Below, piece after piece: positions 18,279 to 27,507 of a stretch of 64,000 nt of DNA. Positions within the stretch are counted from its first letter, which is position 1. Every line of letters starts with the position of its first letter. The DNA comes from Neptunomonas antarctica (GTDB lineage Bacteria; Pseudomonadota; Gammaproteobacteria; Pseudomonadales; Balneatricaceae), in NCBI RefSeq assembly GCF_001305295.1, contig NZ_LJSI01000035.1, positions 1 through 64,000 of the forward strand, in the 5' to 3' direction. The notes under the pieces are model-generated. The model was given only the letters and a program-made list of their open reading frames with translations, searched no databases and was not told the DNA's origin. The translations under genes were made by a program, and so were the position numbers.

Positions 18279-19571
18279 TTATTTGGCAAAGGCCAGGTCT
18301 CTGAGAAACAAGGCTATTTGCGGAAACTGAATCAGTAACACGGCCACCAGCGCCAGCATCAGAACAAAGGGTAGCAACCCTCTGACGACCTCAATGTAAG
18401 GCCGTTTAAAGATCGCCACCGCGGTAAAGATATTACAACCGAAAGGCGGTGTAACGGCCCCAACGGCAACCTGCAACGTAATGATGACGCCGACTAATAC
18501 CTTATCCAGCCCGAGACGATCTATCTCTGGCATAAATATCGGTACCAGTATCAAAATAACGACGATGGAGTCAACGAACATACAGCCAACAAAAAACGCT
18601 ATGGAAATAGCGATTAACAATTGCAGTTCATTGGCCTCATTCAGCCCAAAATTTTCCATGATCGCTTGGGGAATCATGGCAAAAGAGATCACCCATGAGA
18701 ACGCCGCTCCCGCCGCCACCAGAATAAAGACAATGGCGGTGATCAGCCCCGTCGATTTGGCGATACCTATGACGGCTTTCATGTCCAACGACTTAAAAAC
18801 GATTATTTCCAAAATCAGCGCATATAACACACAGGTCGATGCCGCTTCTGTGGGGCTGAATATGCCGCCATAGATACCAAACACGATAATACACGGAAAA
18901 CCCAGAGGCCAAAGCGCCTCCTTAGTGACATCGAAACGCTCACGAAAAGGGGCTTTTTTGAGCGTAGGAACTTCATTTTTAATGGCAAAAAAAACTGAAT
19001 ACAAAGAGAATAAGATCAGCATCAGGATCCCTGGACCGATCCCCGCAATAAATAATTCTGAAATAGACGTCTGCGAGATGCCGCCGTATATAATCATACC
19101 AATGCTTGGCGGTATCAGCAGTGCTATGCCACTTGAAGAGATAATCAGCGACAGATTGAAAGAGTCGTTATAGCCATTCTCGAGTAGTTTGGGACGTAAG
19201 GTTGAACCAACGGCAACGACAGTCGCCTGAGTTGAACCCGACACCGCGCCAAAGAGTGCACAAGCGGTCGCCGTACTCACCGCCAACCCCCCTTTATAGT
19301 GGCCGATATACACCATAACCATATCAATCAGCTTGTTAGCTGAACGCCCCTTAGTCATGATATCAGCGGCCAGAATAAACATCGGGATGGCTATCAGTGA
19401 GGCTGGTGTAATACCTGCCAGCATCTGCTGGATCATAAACTGCGAGTTATCAAAACCCATAAATTGGTAATAAAAACCAATCAGCGTGGCGGCTAACAAA
19501 GGGATCATCATAGGAAACCCAAGCAGCAGCAGCGCTATCATGGTGGTCATCATAATAGAGGTCATATCCAC
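18279..19571 (-). CDS. teaC: Ectoine TRAP transporter, large permease subunit (DctM type)
   Basis: 430 residues, highly hydrophobic throughout, consistent with about 12 membrane segments of the DctM family. Family stretches such as FILAADIMTKGRSANKLIDM, AVSGSTQATVVAVG and TPPFGCNIFTA are visible. It carries the sodium-driven translocation path of a TRAP transporter. The start is GTG at 19571, with AGGAG seven bases upstream; an ATG lies two codons further in. The small subunit gene ends 12 bp upstream. The substrate assignment comes from the TeaA-like binding protein in the same operon and from the adjacent doe genes. Confidence 0.9.
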   Translation of the reverse strand: MDMTSIMMTTMIALLLLGFPMMIPLLAATLIGFYYQFMGFDNSQFMIQQMLAGITPASLIAIPMFILAADIMTKGRSANKLIDMVMVYIGHYKGGLAVSTATACALFGAVSGSTQATVVAVGSTLRPKLLENGYNDSFNLSLIISSSGIALLIPPSIGMIIYGGISQTSISELFIAGIGPGILMLILFSLYSVFFAIKNEVPTLKKAPFRERFDVTKEALWPLGFPCIIVFGIYGGIFSPTEAASTCVLYALILEIIVFKSLDMKAVIGIAKSTGLITAIVFILVAAGAAFSWVISFAMIPQAIMENFGLNEANELQLLIAISIAFFVGCMFVDSIVVILILVPIFMPEIDRLGLDKVLVGVIITLQVAVGAVTPPFGCNIFTAVAIFKRPYIEVVRGLLPFVLMLALVAVLLIQFPQIALFLRDLAFAK

Positions 19572-19583
19572 AACACTACTCCT

Positions 19584-20144
19584 CTAAAGTTCATTAATAT
19601 TATCATAGCCATCACCTGTGATCTGGCTGGACAGGTGCATATCTTTGCTAAAAAGATTTTTCATACCTGTCGCAAAATATTCCAGCCCGGTTAAAAATAA
19701 ACTGACGGGCACCCAGATATAAGTTAAATACACGGGGATCTGCATAGCCGGTAAGACCTTGCCTTTCGGTGCAATCCAGCTGATGTACTCCACTGAGAAA
19801 TAGCATATTGCGAAAATACAAATTGAAGTAATGAAAGCAATCAGGGTTATCAAGACCTTCTGATACAGCGAAGGTAAAACGTCAAAAATAGCGGTCATAC
19901 GAATATGGCTTCCCAGCCTTGCCGCATAGCTTGTTCCCGCAAAGGTAATAAAAATAATCAGAATACTATTCAGCTCATCCGTAAAATAAAGGCTTTGGTT
20001 AAACACCACACGGCCAATAACATTCGAAACATTATTACACCCCATAATCAGCACACTGATGATAAGAATAGCGCCTTCAAGCTTATTAACTAACACGATA
20101 GATTTTTCATAACCTGATCTCATCAGGCGGGACGTTGAGCGCAT
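19584..20144 (-). CDS. teaB: Ectoine TRAP transporter, small permease subunit (DctQ type)
   Basis: 186 residues with four hydrophobic segments (about 22-44, 58-78, 96-118 and 135-157) and the DctQ pattern of FVGRV/IGRVVFNQSLYFTDELNSI early on and GSHIRM in the middle. It pairs with the large permease to bind the docked substrate-binding protein. AAGGAG lies 9 bases before ATG 20144. It sits between teaA and teaC in the usual order; a strong hairpin separates it from teaA. Confidence 0.88.
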   Translation of the reverse strand: MRSTSRLMRSGYEKSIVLVNKLEGAILIISVLIMGCNNVSNVIGRVVFNQSLYFTDELNSILIIFITFAGTSYAARLGSHIRMTAIFDVLPSLYQKVLITLIAFITSICIFAICYFSVEYISWIAPKGKVLPAMQIPVYLTYIWVPVSLFLTGLEYFATGMKNLFSKDMHLSSQITGDGYDNINEL

Positions 20145-20162
20145 AATCTGAAGCTCCTTAAG

Positions 20163-20198
20163 AGCCCGTAATACAGGCGTACTGCTGTATCACGGGCT
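20163..20198 (-). promoter_or_regulatory. Strong hairpin between teaA and teaB
   Basis: On the transcript strand AGCCCG-TGATACAG pairs with CTGTATTACGGGCT: a 14-pair stem with one G-U pair and an 8-base loop, starting 5 bases after the teaA stop. There is no T-run. Such stems commonly protect the upstream message, so that binding protein is made in excess over permease; that role is inferred. Confidence 0.6.
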
Positions 20199-20203
20199 TA
20201 GCC

Positions 20204-21223
20204 TTAGTTAGTTCGGGCGGATTCCAGGTCTGCTTCCAATTGATCAAGAATGGTTTGACCGGATTCGCCAGTCATCTCTATAAACTTTGCTCTGACATCT
20301 TTAGCAGCTAAGCGGAAGGGTGCTCGCTCAGCTTCAGTCAGGGTTACAAACTCGATACTCGGCTTGGCAGCCTTGATCTTCGCTTTAGATTCTTCAGCTA
20401 ACCCTTCCTGATATTTGAGGATGTAATCCAGCGCTACTTCAGATCCCTGCTGAACTAATTGCTGATCCGTCTCAGACAAACCTTCATAGAAGTTTTTGTT
20501 TGCCATCACAGCCGTCGTGAAAATATTGTGTCCCGCTTCGGTGATCACTTCACTCACCTCGTACAATTTACCACTTTCAATATAGAACCACGGGTTCTCC
20601 TGACCCTGAATCAGATTGGTTTGCAACGCACCAAACACTTCCCCCCAAGGCAGAGGTGTCGGCACGGCACCGAACGCTTTATAGGTTTCTACTAAGAGTG
20701 GTGACGTCATCACCCGAATCTTCATCCCATCCAGGTCGGCAGGGCTGTGAAAGCTTTCCTGTGTAGTGATAGCCACGCTTCCCTCAGGGAACATTTGCAG
20801 CAGTTCCAAATCCTGCTCTGCATAAAGTACCTTGAAGTTTTCACTGATCACTTTCGCGTTTTTAAAAAAATAATTCACTTCACTGACACTTTCTGGCAGC
20901 ACGTAAGGCATCAGGAAAACTTGTGCTTCCGGAATCAAACTACCCGTAAAACCAGGCGACTGATCGACAAACTGGAGGATACCCGCCTGAGCCTGTTCCA
21001 TGATGTCATCCGATTCACCTAAGGTACCGAAAGGATAAATTTGCACACTATGTGCTGAGTTGGCTTCGATATATTCTTTAAACTGCGTCGCATAGACCCC
21101 CTGCACTTCATTCAGGTTCTCTTCAATCGCATACTTCCAGTTAGCTGCTCCCGCCTGCACCGAACTCAGCGTCACGGCCACCAGAGAAATAGTCTTAGTT
21201 GCATTCAATATTTTTCTAATCAT
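20204..21223 (-). CDS. teaA: Ectoine/hydroxyectoine TRAP substrate-binding protein
   Basis: About 339 residues with a signal peptide ending near SSVQAGA, then NWKYAIEENLNEVQG. The stretches LGESDDIMEQ, LQFVDQSPGFTGSLIP and TYKAFGAVPTPLPWGEV closely resemble TeaA of Halomonas elongata as I know it, which binds ectoine and hydroxyectoine in the periplasm. I choose ATG 21223 because GAGG lies 8 bases before it; an ATG at 21241 is upstream of that site. It is the first gene of teaABC, 211 bp downstream of enuR on the same strand. No universal stress protein gene (teaD) is present. Confidence 0.93.
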   Translation of the reverse strand: MIRKILNATKTISLVAVTLSSVQAGAANWKYAIEENLNEVQGVYATQFKEYIEANSAHSVQIYPFGTLGESDDIMEQAQAGILQFVDQSPGFTGSLIPEAQVFLMPYVLPESVSEVNYFFKNAKVISENFKVLYAEQDLELLQMFPEGSVAITTQESFHSPADLDGMKIRVMTSPLLVETYKAFGAVPTPLPWGEVFGALQTNLIQGQENPWFYIESGKLYEVSEVITEAGHNIFTTAVMANKNFYEGLSETDQQLVQQGSEVALDYILKYQEGLAEESKAKIKAAKPSIEFVTLTEAERAPFRLAAKDVRAKFIEMTGESGQTILDQLEADLESARTN

Positions 21224-21434
21224 TTGTGTAACCTCACTCATTATTTATCATTTCTAAATTTATTCAGCGTTATTAATTGCTTATAGCTATAATTTTCCGG
21301 GTTCTCTTTAAAAACTGCGAACAAGACCCAAATTTGTCAGCCATAAATCGAATAAATTTTCTATACACATACTCTAAAATTCAGAGTTTTTTTGTGTCTA
21401 ATCCCTCAGGTGATAAATGATGCTGTATTTCACT

Positions 21435-22835
21435 TCACAACAGAAAATGCGTAGGGGGTGGAACCGAGTTAAGCATATCGGCCAGCAGCTTCAGACCATA
21501 CTTGAAGCGATAGCGACTACTTTCCACGCCAAGACTAATCCTGACCCGATTCAACCTCAGCCCCTGATCCACAATAAAGGGTTGGTAACCGGTAATTAAC
21601 ACATTCGCTTTTTGCGCGGTTGCTACTAATTCATCGGCCCCCCAGCCTTCCGGCAGAGACAACCACAGATGCATGCCATTAGGATGGCAATCATACTCAA
21701 ACCCGGCTAACAGCTCTTTCGCCAACCGCTGCCTGATGGCAAACTCCTTCTGTTCAAATTCAATCAGTCTTTTTAACGTGCCATCTTTAATCCAGAGAGC
21801 AGCGACCTCAAACAGTATGGGCGTTGCCATCCAACTGTAAGCCGCCATCCGACTGATGGTGTGTTGCAATAAATGTTTGGGCACCACCATAAAACCGACA
21901 CGCAAGCCCGGCGCCACGGTTTTGGTAAGAGAGGTAACATAAAACGCCTGATCCGGAAGAAAGCTGGATAAAGGTGGCACTCGATCTGGTTCCAGTGCGC
22001 CATACACATCATCCTCAATTATCAAGACGTTATACCGGCGCGCGACATCAGCAATGGACTGGCGGCGTTCAAGACTCATATGAGAGCTGGTTGGGTTACT
22101 CATGCTGGGCGTACAGCAGAGGGCCTTTATGGTATTTTGCTGGCAGGCCATTTCAAAGGCCTCTGGAATGATCCCTTCTCTATCCGTAGGCAAACCACAG
22201 AGTTTAAAATTGAGAATTCTGGAGCGGGCAATGAGTCCATGATCAACAAGGTCTTCGCAGGCAACCAGATCACCCTGCCTTGTCACCGTTGCCAGTGCCA
22301 GCATTAAGCCCTGGGAGGCACCGTTGCACAGTACGATCCGATCCCTTTCTACCGGGATTTTTTGTATTCCCAGCCATTCTGCCGCCGCTTCAATATGATG
22401 TTTCTGGCCCTGTATAGACCTTGCTTCCCGAATTAAAACATTAGTATCACTCTGAGCAATTTTCATCAGTGCATTATTGAACAACTGCTTATGCTGAGTA
22501 GTGCAAACCGGATGGGCGATAGACAGATCGATAGGCCGTGCCTCCGTATCCCTATCCTCTATCAGCATAAACTCAGCTTCTTTTTCAATTTGATAGTTGC
22601 TGACGAAGGTTCCGCTACCCACCCAGGCATTCACAAGACCTTTCTTCTCAGCATGAGCGTAGGCATTACTCACCGTCTGCACACTGACATTGAGCTGATC
22701 GGCCAGCTCGCGATGCGTTGGGAGTCGGGCACCCGCCAGTAGATCACCGCAGTAAATTGCAGTTTCTATCGCATCTGAAATCGCCAGATACTTGGGAATG
22801 CCACTTTTAATCAGGTGCTTTAGATTAATTGTCAT
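21435..22835 (-). CDS. enuR: MocR/GntR-type PLP-dependent regulator of ectoine catabolism
   Basis: 466 residues: a GntR winged helix (about 10-75, with RLPTHRELADQLNVSVQTVSNAY) joined to a class I aminotransferase-like domain. The PLP lysine is in SLTKTVAPGLRVGF, and NGASQGLMLALATV marks the cofactor region. EnuR of Ruegeria is a repressor of ectoine uptake and catabolic genes and is released by N-alpha-acetyl-diaminobutyrate or diaminobutyrate bound to PLP. Its position between tea genes and the divergent doe genes supports the same role here. The symbol rests on context plus family. Confidence 0.85.
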   Translation of the reverse strand: MTINLKHLIKSGIPKYLAISDAIETAIYCGDLLAGARLPTHRELADQLNVSVQTVSNAYAHAEKKGLVNAWVGSGTFVSNYQIEKEAEFMLIEDRDTEARPIDLSIAHPVCTTQHKQLFNNALMKIAQSDTNVLIREARSIQGQKHHIEAAAEWLGIQKIPVERDRIVLCNGASQGLMLALATVTRQGDLVACEDLVDHGLIARSRILNFKLCGLPTDREGIIPEAFEMACQQNTIKALCCTPSMSNPTSSHMSLERRQSIADVARRYNVLIIEDDVYGALEPDRVPPLSSFLPDQAFYVTSLTKTVAPGLRVGFMVVPKHLLQHTISRMAAYSWMATPILFEVAALWIKDGTLKRLIEFEQKEFAIRQRLAKELLAGFEYDCHPNGMHLWLSLPEGWGADELVATAQKANVLITGYQPFIVDQGLRLNRVRISLGVESSRYRFKYGLKLLADMLNSVPPPTHFLL

Positions 22836-23082
22836 AGTTCAAAAAAAATATTGACCTTGGTAATTGTATTGAGGTGTACTGCAAATACTGGAAAATATAC
22901 TAGGACAATATGTTCATTATATCCAGTGTTTCTTAAAGTCAGCACTCTGACAACAAGACTGAACAGGCAAGCAGAACGTAAATAATCCGGTAGCCGATCA
23001 GCGTTAAAACTCGACTCAAACGGCATACGATCCTAATGACAGCGCAGCCGTGTAATCCACATCATCAAGGGGTGTAACTAAA

Positions 23083-24273
23083 ATGAATGACGTAACAGTG
23101 AATTTTTCCCGCGATGAGTACGCGATTAGGCTCGAAAAGGTTCGAGATGCCATGAATCGGCACGAGATCGATACGTTAATCGTGCACGACCCTTCCAATA
23201 TGTTCTGGCTCACCGGCTATGATGGCTGGTCGTTTTATACGCCTCAGGTGGTGGTGGTGGGCCCTACAGGTGACCCTGTGTGGTGTGGTCGTCTGATGGA
23301 TGCCAATGGCGCCAAGCGCACCGTTTATCTGGCCCCGGAAGATATTATCGGCTATCCGGAATACTACGTAATGAACCCGCCCGCTCACGCCATGGAATAC
23401 GTGGCGAACCAGGTAATCAAGGAACGCGGTTGGGATAAGGGCAGCATAGGCGTTGAAATGGACAACTATTACTTCAGCCACACCGCCTTCATGGTGCTGC
23501 AGGAAAATCTGTTCAGTAATCCGCTAAAAGACGCCACCGGTCTGGTGAACTGGTGCCGCTCTATCAAGTCAGAGCAGGAAATCAGTTATATGCGTGTGGC
23601 GGCTCACATTGTTGAGAACATGCACCGTGCGGCCTTCGATATGATCGAACCCGGCCTGCCCAAAAACAGACTGGTCGGCGAAATTTATCGCGTAGCGATG
23701 GAAGGCTATGACGGCCATGCGGGCGATTACCCGTCCATTGCCCCTATGCTTCCCTCTGGAAAAGATGCCTCTGCCCCGCACCTGACCTGGGATGAAAGAC
23801 CCTTCAAGAAAAACGAAGGCACCTTCTTCGAGATAGCCGGTTGTCACAAGCGCTATCACTGCCCGCTATCACGTACCATCTATCTGGGCAAACCCAGTGC
23901 AGAGTTCCGGCGCGGGGAGGAAGCCCTGAACGAAGCACTCGAAGCGGGCCTGGCGGTTGCCAAACCCGGTAATCGCTGCGCCGATATTGCCGATGCCCTC
24001 ACCAGCACGCTGGCCAAGTTCGGCTTCGATCGCCATGGCGCTCGCTGCGGCTACCCTATTGGCTTGAGCTACCCTCCCGACTGGGGCGAGCGCACCATGA
24101 GCCTGCGCGGCACCGATGACACTATTCTGCAACCCGGTATGACATTCCACTTTATGCCAGGATTATGGTTGGATGACTGGGGTATGGAAACTACTGAAAG
24201 TATCCTGATCACAAATAGCGGCGTCGTCACACTCTGCCACTACCCTCGCGAACTATTTGTAAAAGGCGCATAA
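23083..24273 (+). CDS. doeA: Ectoine hydrolase
   Basis: 396 residues of the M24 creatinase/aminopeptidase P fold. The N-terminal domain has LIVHDPSNMFWLTGYDGWSF and the C-terminal pita-bread domain has HAGDYPSIAPMLPSGKDASAPH. This is DoeA (called EutD in Ruegeria), which opens the ectoine ring to N-alpha-acetyl-L-2,4-diaminobutyrate in the cytoplasm. GGGGTG precedes the ATG. The deacetylase gene follows 3 bp later. The 247-bp gap to enuR should contain the divergent promoter region. The gene looks more GC-rich than the surrounding window. Confidence 0.95.
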   Translation: MNDVTVNFSRDEYAIRLEKVRDAMNRHEIDTLIVHDPSNMFWLTGYDGWSFYTPQVVVVGPTGDPVWCGRLMDANGAKRTVYLAPEDIIGYPEYYVMNPPAHAMEYVANQVIKERGWDKGSIGVEMDNYYFSHTAFMVLQENLFSNPLKDATGLVNWCRSIKSEQEISYMRVAAHIVENMHRAAFDMIEPGLPKNRLVGEIYRVAMEGYDGHAGDYPSIAPMLPSGKDASAPHLTWDERPFKKNEGTFFEIAGCHKRYHCPLSRTIYLGKPSAEFRRGEEALNEALEAGLAVAKPGNRCADIADALTSTLAKFGFDRHGARCGYPIGLSYPPDWGERTMSLRGTDDTILQPGMTFHFMPGLWLDDWGMETTESILITNSGVVTLCHYPRELFVKGA

Positions 24274-24276
24274 CTA

Positions 24277-25278
24277 ATGCTAAGCACGACGATGACACCC
24301 TCCGTTGACTTCGACCTGGACGGCAAACAGCACGGTTTTCTAAAGCTGCCTTACTCCCACGATGATTCAGCATGGGGCTGCATCATGATCCCGGTCACGG
24401 TGATCAAAAATGGCAACGGGCCAACAGCACTATTAACCGGCGGTAACCATGGCGATGAATACGAGGGCATTACCGGATTACTGAAGCTGGCCAATACGCT
24501 GCAGCCTGAGCAGGTCAAAGGTCGCGTCATTATCGTGCCGGCGATGAACTATCCGGCCGTACTGAACGGCAGCCGTACCTCGCCGATTGATCAGGGAAAT
24601 ATGAACCGCTCCTTTCCCGGCAATCCTGCCGGCAGTATTACCGAGCGCATCGCCGATTACTTCCAACGTTATCTGATACCGATGTGTGATTTCGCGCTGG
24701 ATATCCACTCCGGCGGCAAGACCCTGGATATTATCCCTTTTGCGGCGGCTCATCGGTTGGATGACCCTGTTCAGGAAGCCGCTTGCATCGAAGGCGCCAG
24801 GCTATTTGGCGCACCGGACACTCTCATTATGTTTGAAATGGATGCCGCTGCCCTATACGACACAGCCGTGGAAGCGCAGGGTAAAGTATTTGTCACCACA
24901 GAACTCTGTGGCGGCGGAACCAGCACGCCGCAAACCATCGCTATGGCGGAACGCGGCATCCATAATTTCTTGATATTTGCCGGTATCACCGAGGGAAAAT
25001 ACGACCTGCCAGATAAACCCAGCCGAATGCTTGATATGCCAGATAGCAGCTGCTATCTGCAAAGCGAGCACAAGGGGCTGCTTGAAATGTGCAAATCGCT
25101 CGGCGACACTATTCACAAAGGCGATCTTATCGCACGCGTGTACAGCCTTGAACGTACCGGGCAGTTACCAGAGGAATATTTTTCACAACGTGATGGCATA
25201 CTGGCAGCCCGTCGCCATCCGGCCTTGATCAGTATTGGCGATACCTTCGCCGTACTGGCGATAGAGGTTCAGGAGTAA
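24277..25278 (+). CDS. doeB: N-alpha-acetyl-L-2,4-diaminobutyrate deacetylase
   Basis: 333 residues of the AstE/aspartoacylase-type zinc hydrolase group. Likely zinc ligands are seen in TGGNHGDEYEG (His and Glu near residue 51) and ALDIHSGGK (His). DoeB (EutE) removes the acetyl group from N-alpha-acetyl-diaminobutyrate, giving diaminobutyrate and acetate. It lies 3 bp after doeA and 3 bp before doeX, so the three are clearly one transcription unit. Confidence 0.94.
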   Translation: MLSTTMTPSVDFDLDGKQHGFLKLPYSHDDSAWGCIMIPVTVIKNGNGPTALLTGGNHGDEYEGITGLLKLANTLQPEQVKGRVIIVPAMNYPAVLNGSRTSPIDQGNMNRSFPGNPAGSITERIADYFQRYLIPMCDFALDIHSGGKTLDIIPFAAAHRLDDPVQEAACIEGARLFGAPDTLIMFEMDAAALYDTAVEAQGKVFVTTELCGGGTSTPQTIAMAERGIHNFLIFAGITEGKYDLPDKPSRMLDMPDSSCYLQSEHKGLLEMCKSLGDTIHKGDLIARVYSLERTGQLPEEYFSQRDGILAARRHPALISIGDTFAVLAIEVQE

Positions 25279-25281
25279 CAG

Positions 25282-25770
25282 ATGCGTTTAGATCGGTATG
25301 ACATACAAATTCTACAGATTCTGCATGAGCAGGGCCGTATCACCAAGTCGGCTCTGGCCGACACCATCAACCTATCGGTCAGCCCCTGCTGGGAAAGGGT
25401 TAAACGGCTGGAAGAAGCCGGCATCATTGAAGGCTACGGCGCACGTATCAACTCAGACCGGCTTTTTAAGCGCTCTCCGGTATTGCTCGAAGTCAGTCTT
25501 AAACAACACAGCGCAGAAGCGTTTAAGCGTTTTGAAATAGCGGCTCAGGAGTGTAAAGAAGTGGTCGAATGCTACGCAACAGGAGGGGGTGTTGATTACA
25601 TACTCAAGGTAATGTGTGAGGACATCGACCAATATCAACGCCTGATTGACCGCTGGCTCGCTTCTGATCTGGGCATCGAAAAATATTACACCTATATAGT
25701 CACCAAAACTATCAAGCAACAGCAACAAGCACTGGCTATAACTTCTAACGCGGTGGAAGACACAGCTTGA
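25282..25770 (+). CDS. doeX: Lrp/AsnC-family regulator of ectoine degradation
   Basis: 162 residues: an N-terminal helix-turn-helix (RLDRYDIQILQILHEQGR, then SVSPCWERVKRLEEAGII) and a C-terminal RAM ligand domain. DoeX in Halomonas binds upstream of doeA. Here it occupies the same place, directly after doeB in the order doeA-doeB-doeX. GGAG (25271-25274) lies eight bases before the ATG, inside the end of doeB. The 131-bp gap to the next gene may hold a second promoter. Confidence 0.92.
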   Translation: MRLDRYDIQILQILHEQGRITKSALADTINLSVSPCWERVKRLEEAGIIEGYGARINSDRLFKRSPVLLEVSLKQHSAEAFKRFEIAAQECKEVVECYATGGGVDYILKVMCEDIDQYQRLIDRWLASDLGIEKYYTYIVTKTIKQQQQALAITSNAVEDTA

Positions 25771-25901
25771 TCTTCACCACGGCGATAGCTGCATTGCATC
25801 AAGCAAAAACCACACATTTTTGCCTGATAAAAAGAAAAATATCGAAAAAACACACGATCAAACCAAAAATATCCTGACCCGTTATTAGGTAAAGTTGAAA
25901 G

Positions 25902-27449
25902 ATGACGACATCAATAGCGAATTTAATCATGGGCGGGGAACTGATGAACTCTATAACTCAGCAGGTTAGTGACGGCAAAGTAACCGAAGCGATTATGCTT
26001 CACCTCAACGATCCGCGACTGGTACGCGAATTAGCCTATGTTAATGGCAAGTGGATTCACGGCAGCAGTGACGAAGCAGTGACCAATCCTGCTTCCAATG
26101 AGGTCATCGGCTACTGTACCCAGCTGGATTCACAGCAAGTTAGCGCCGCCATTGATGCAGCACAAAGCGCCTTCCCCGCCTGGCGCGCACTGCTGCCCGA
26201 CGAACGCGCTGCCATCCTGTTGCGTTGGAACGATTTGATCCTGGAAAACAAGGAAGATCTGGCCCGTCTGATGGTACTCGAACAGGGTAAAACCCTGAAT
26301 GACGCACGTGGCGAGATCGAATATGGTGCCTCTTTTGTGCGCTGGTTTGCCGAAGAGGCCCGCCGCGACTACGGTGAAACCATTCCAAGCCATATTCCGA
26401 ATGCGCAATTGGCGACCCTGCGCGAACCGATAGGTGTGGCCGCACTGATCACGCCGTGGAATTTCCCCAGTGCAATGATCACCCGTAAAGCCGCCGCCGC
26501 TCTGGGTATCGGCTGTACCGTGATCGTCAAGCCTGCTGGCGAAACACCGTTCTCGGCACTGGCGCTGGCGGAGCTGGCGGAGCGCGCAGGATTTCCGGCC
26601 GGCGTATTCAATGTAATCACCGCCGATGCGCCGATGGCGAGCGAGGTACTCTGCGCGTCTGATAAGGTCAGGGCACTCTCCTTTACGGGTTCGACCCGGG
26701 TGGGCCGCATATTATTAGAAAAATCAGCGGCGACCGTAAAAAAATGTTCAATGGAACTCGGCGGCAATGCTCCCTTTATTGTCCTTCCTGATATGGATAT
26801 CAAAGCCGCTGCCGAAGCCGCCTGTGACGCCAAATTTCAAACCTCAGGACAAGACTGCCTGGCAGCCAACCGTATCTTTGTGCCACGTGACAAATATGAT
26901 GCTTTCCTGCAAGCCTTCCAACATTGCATGAGCAAGCTCAAGGTAGGTAACGGCCTCGAAGAAGGCGTAGACCTCGGCCCCCTGATCTTCGCCAAGGCGG
27001 TAGAAAAAGCCCGCGATATCGTCGAGGATGCAGTCGCCAAAGGCGCCCGACTACTCGTCGGAGACCAAGCGTTGGCACCAGGCTCAAATTTCTTTATGCC
27101 GACTTTACTGGCCGATGTCACTCCGGACATGAAGGTCTACCGCGAAGAGAATTTCTGTCCGGTCGCAGGCGTCCTGCCTTATGACAGCATAGATCAGGTC
27201 ATTAGCATGGCGAACGATACCGAATACGGCCTGGCCGCCTATGTCTACGGGCACGATATCCGCAACATTTGGAAACTCATAAACGCGCTTGAATTTGGCA
27301 TGGTAAGCGTCAATTCAATCAAGATGACGGGCCACCCGATCCCGTTCGGGGGCATGAAACAATCTGGACTGGGCCGTGAAGGCAGCCTCCACGGATTCGA
27401 TGAATACAGCGAGATCAAATACTATTGCCTGGGTGCACTAATGCCCTAA
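25902..27449 (+). CDS. doeC: Aspartate-semialdehyde dehydrogenase of ectoine degradation (ALDH family)
   Basis: 515 residues from the longest start. An in-frame ATG at 25944, with GGGG about 6 bases before it, is at least as likely. It is an aldehyde dehydrogenase closest in style to NAD(P)-dependent succinate-semialdehyde dehydrogenases: TPWNFPSAM, GSTRVGR, catalytic Glu in MELGGNAPF and nucleophile Cys in SGQDCLAANR. In the DoeABCD route it oxidises aspartate semialdehyde to aspartate. It follows doeX and precedes doeD by 58 bp. This gene is conspicuously GC-rich: 26521-26580 has 40 G or C in 60. Confidence 0.9.
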   Translation: MTTSIANLIMGGELMNSITQQVSDGKVTEAIMLHLNDPRLVRELAYVNGKWIHGSSDEAVTNPASNEVIGYCTQLDSQQVSAAIDAAQSAFPAWRALLPDERAAILLRWNDLILENKEDLARLMVLEQGKTLNDARGEIEYGASFVRWFAEEARRDYGETIPSHIPNAQLATLREPIGVAALITPWNFPSAMITRKAAAALGIGCTVIVKPAGETPFSALALAELAERAGFPAGVFNVITADAPMASEVLCASDKVRALSFTGSTRVGRILLEKSAATVKKCSMELGGNAPFIVLPDMDIKAAAEAACDAKFQTSGQDCLAANRIFVPRDKYDAFLQAFQHCMSKLKVGNGLEEGVDLGPLIFAKAVEKARDIVEDAVAKGARLLVGDQALAPGSNFFMPTLLADVTPDMKVYREENFCPVAGVLPYDSIDQVISMANDTEYGLAAYVYGHDIRNIWKLINALEFGMVSVNSIKMTGHPIPFGGMKQSGLGREGSLHGFDEYSEIKYYCLGALMP

Positions 27450-27507
27450 GTGATCATTTAATAACCCTGACTCTACAAGCGCTACCTTTACCCAGGAGAC
27501 ATATCAC

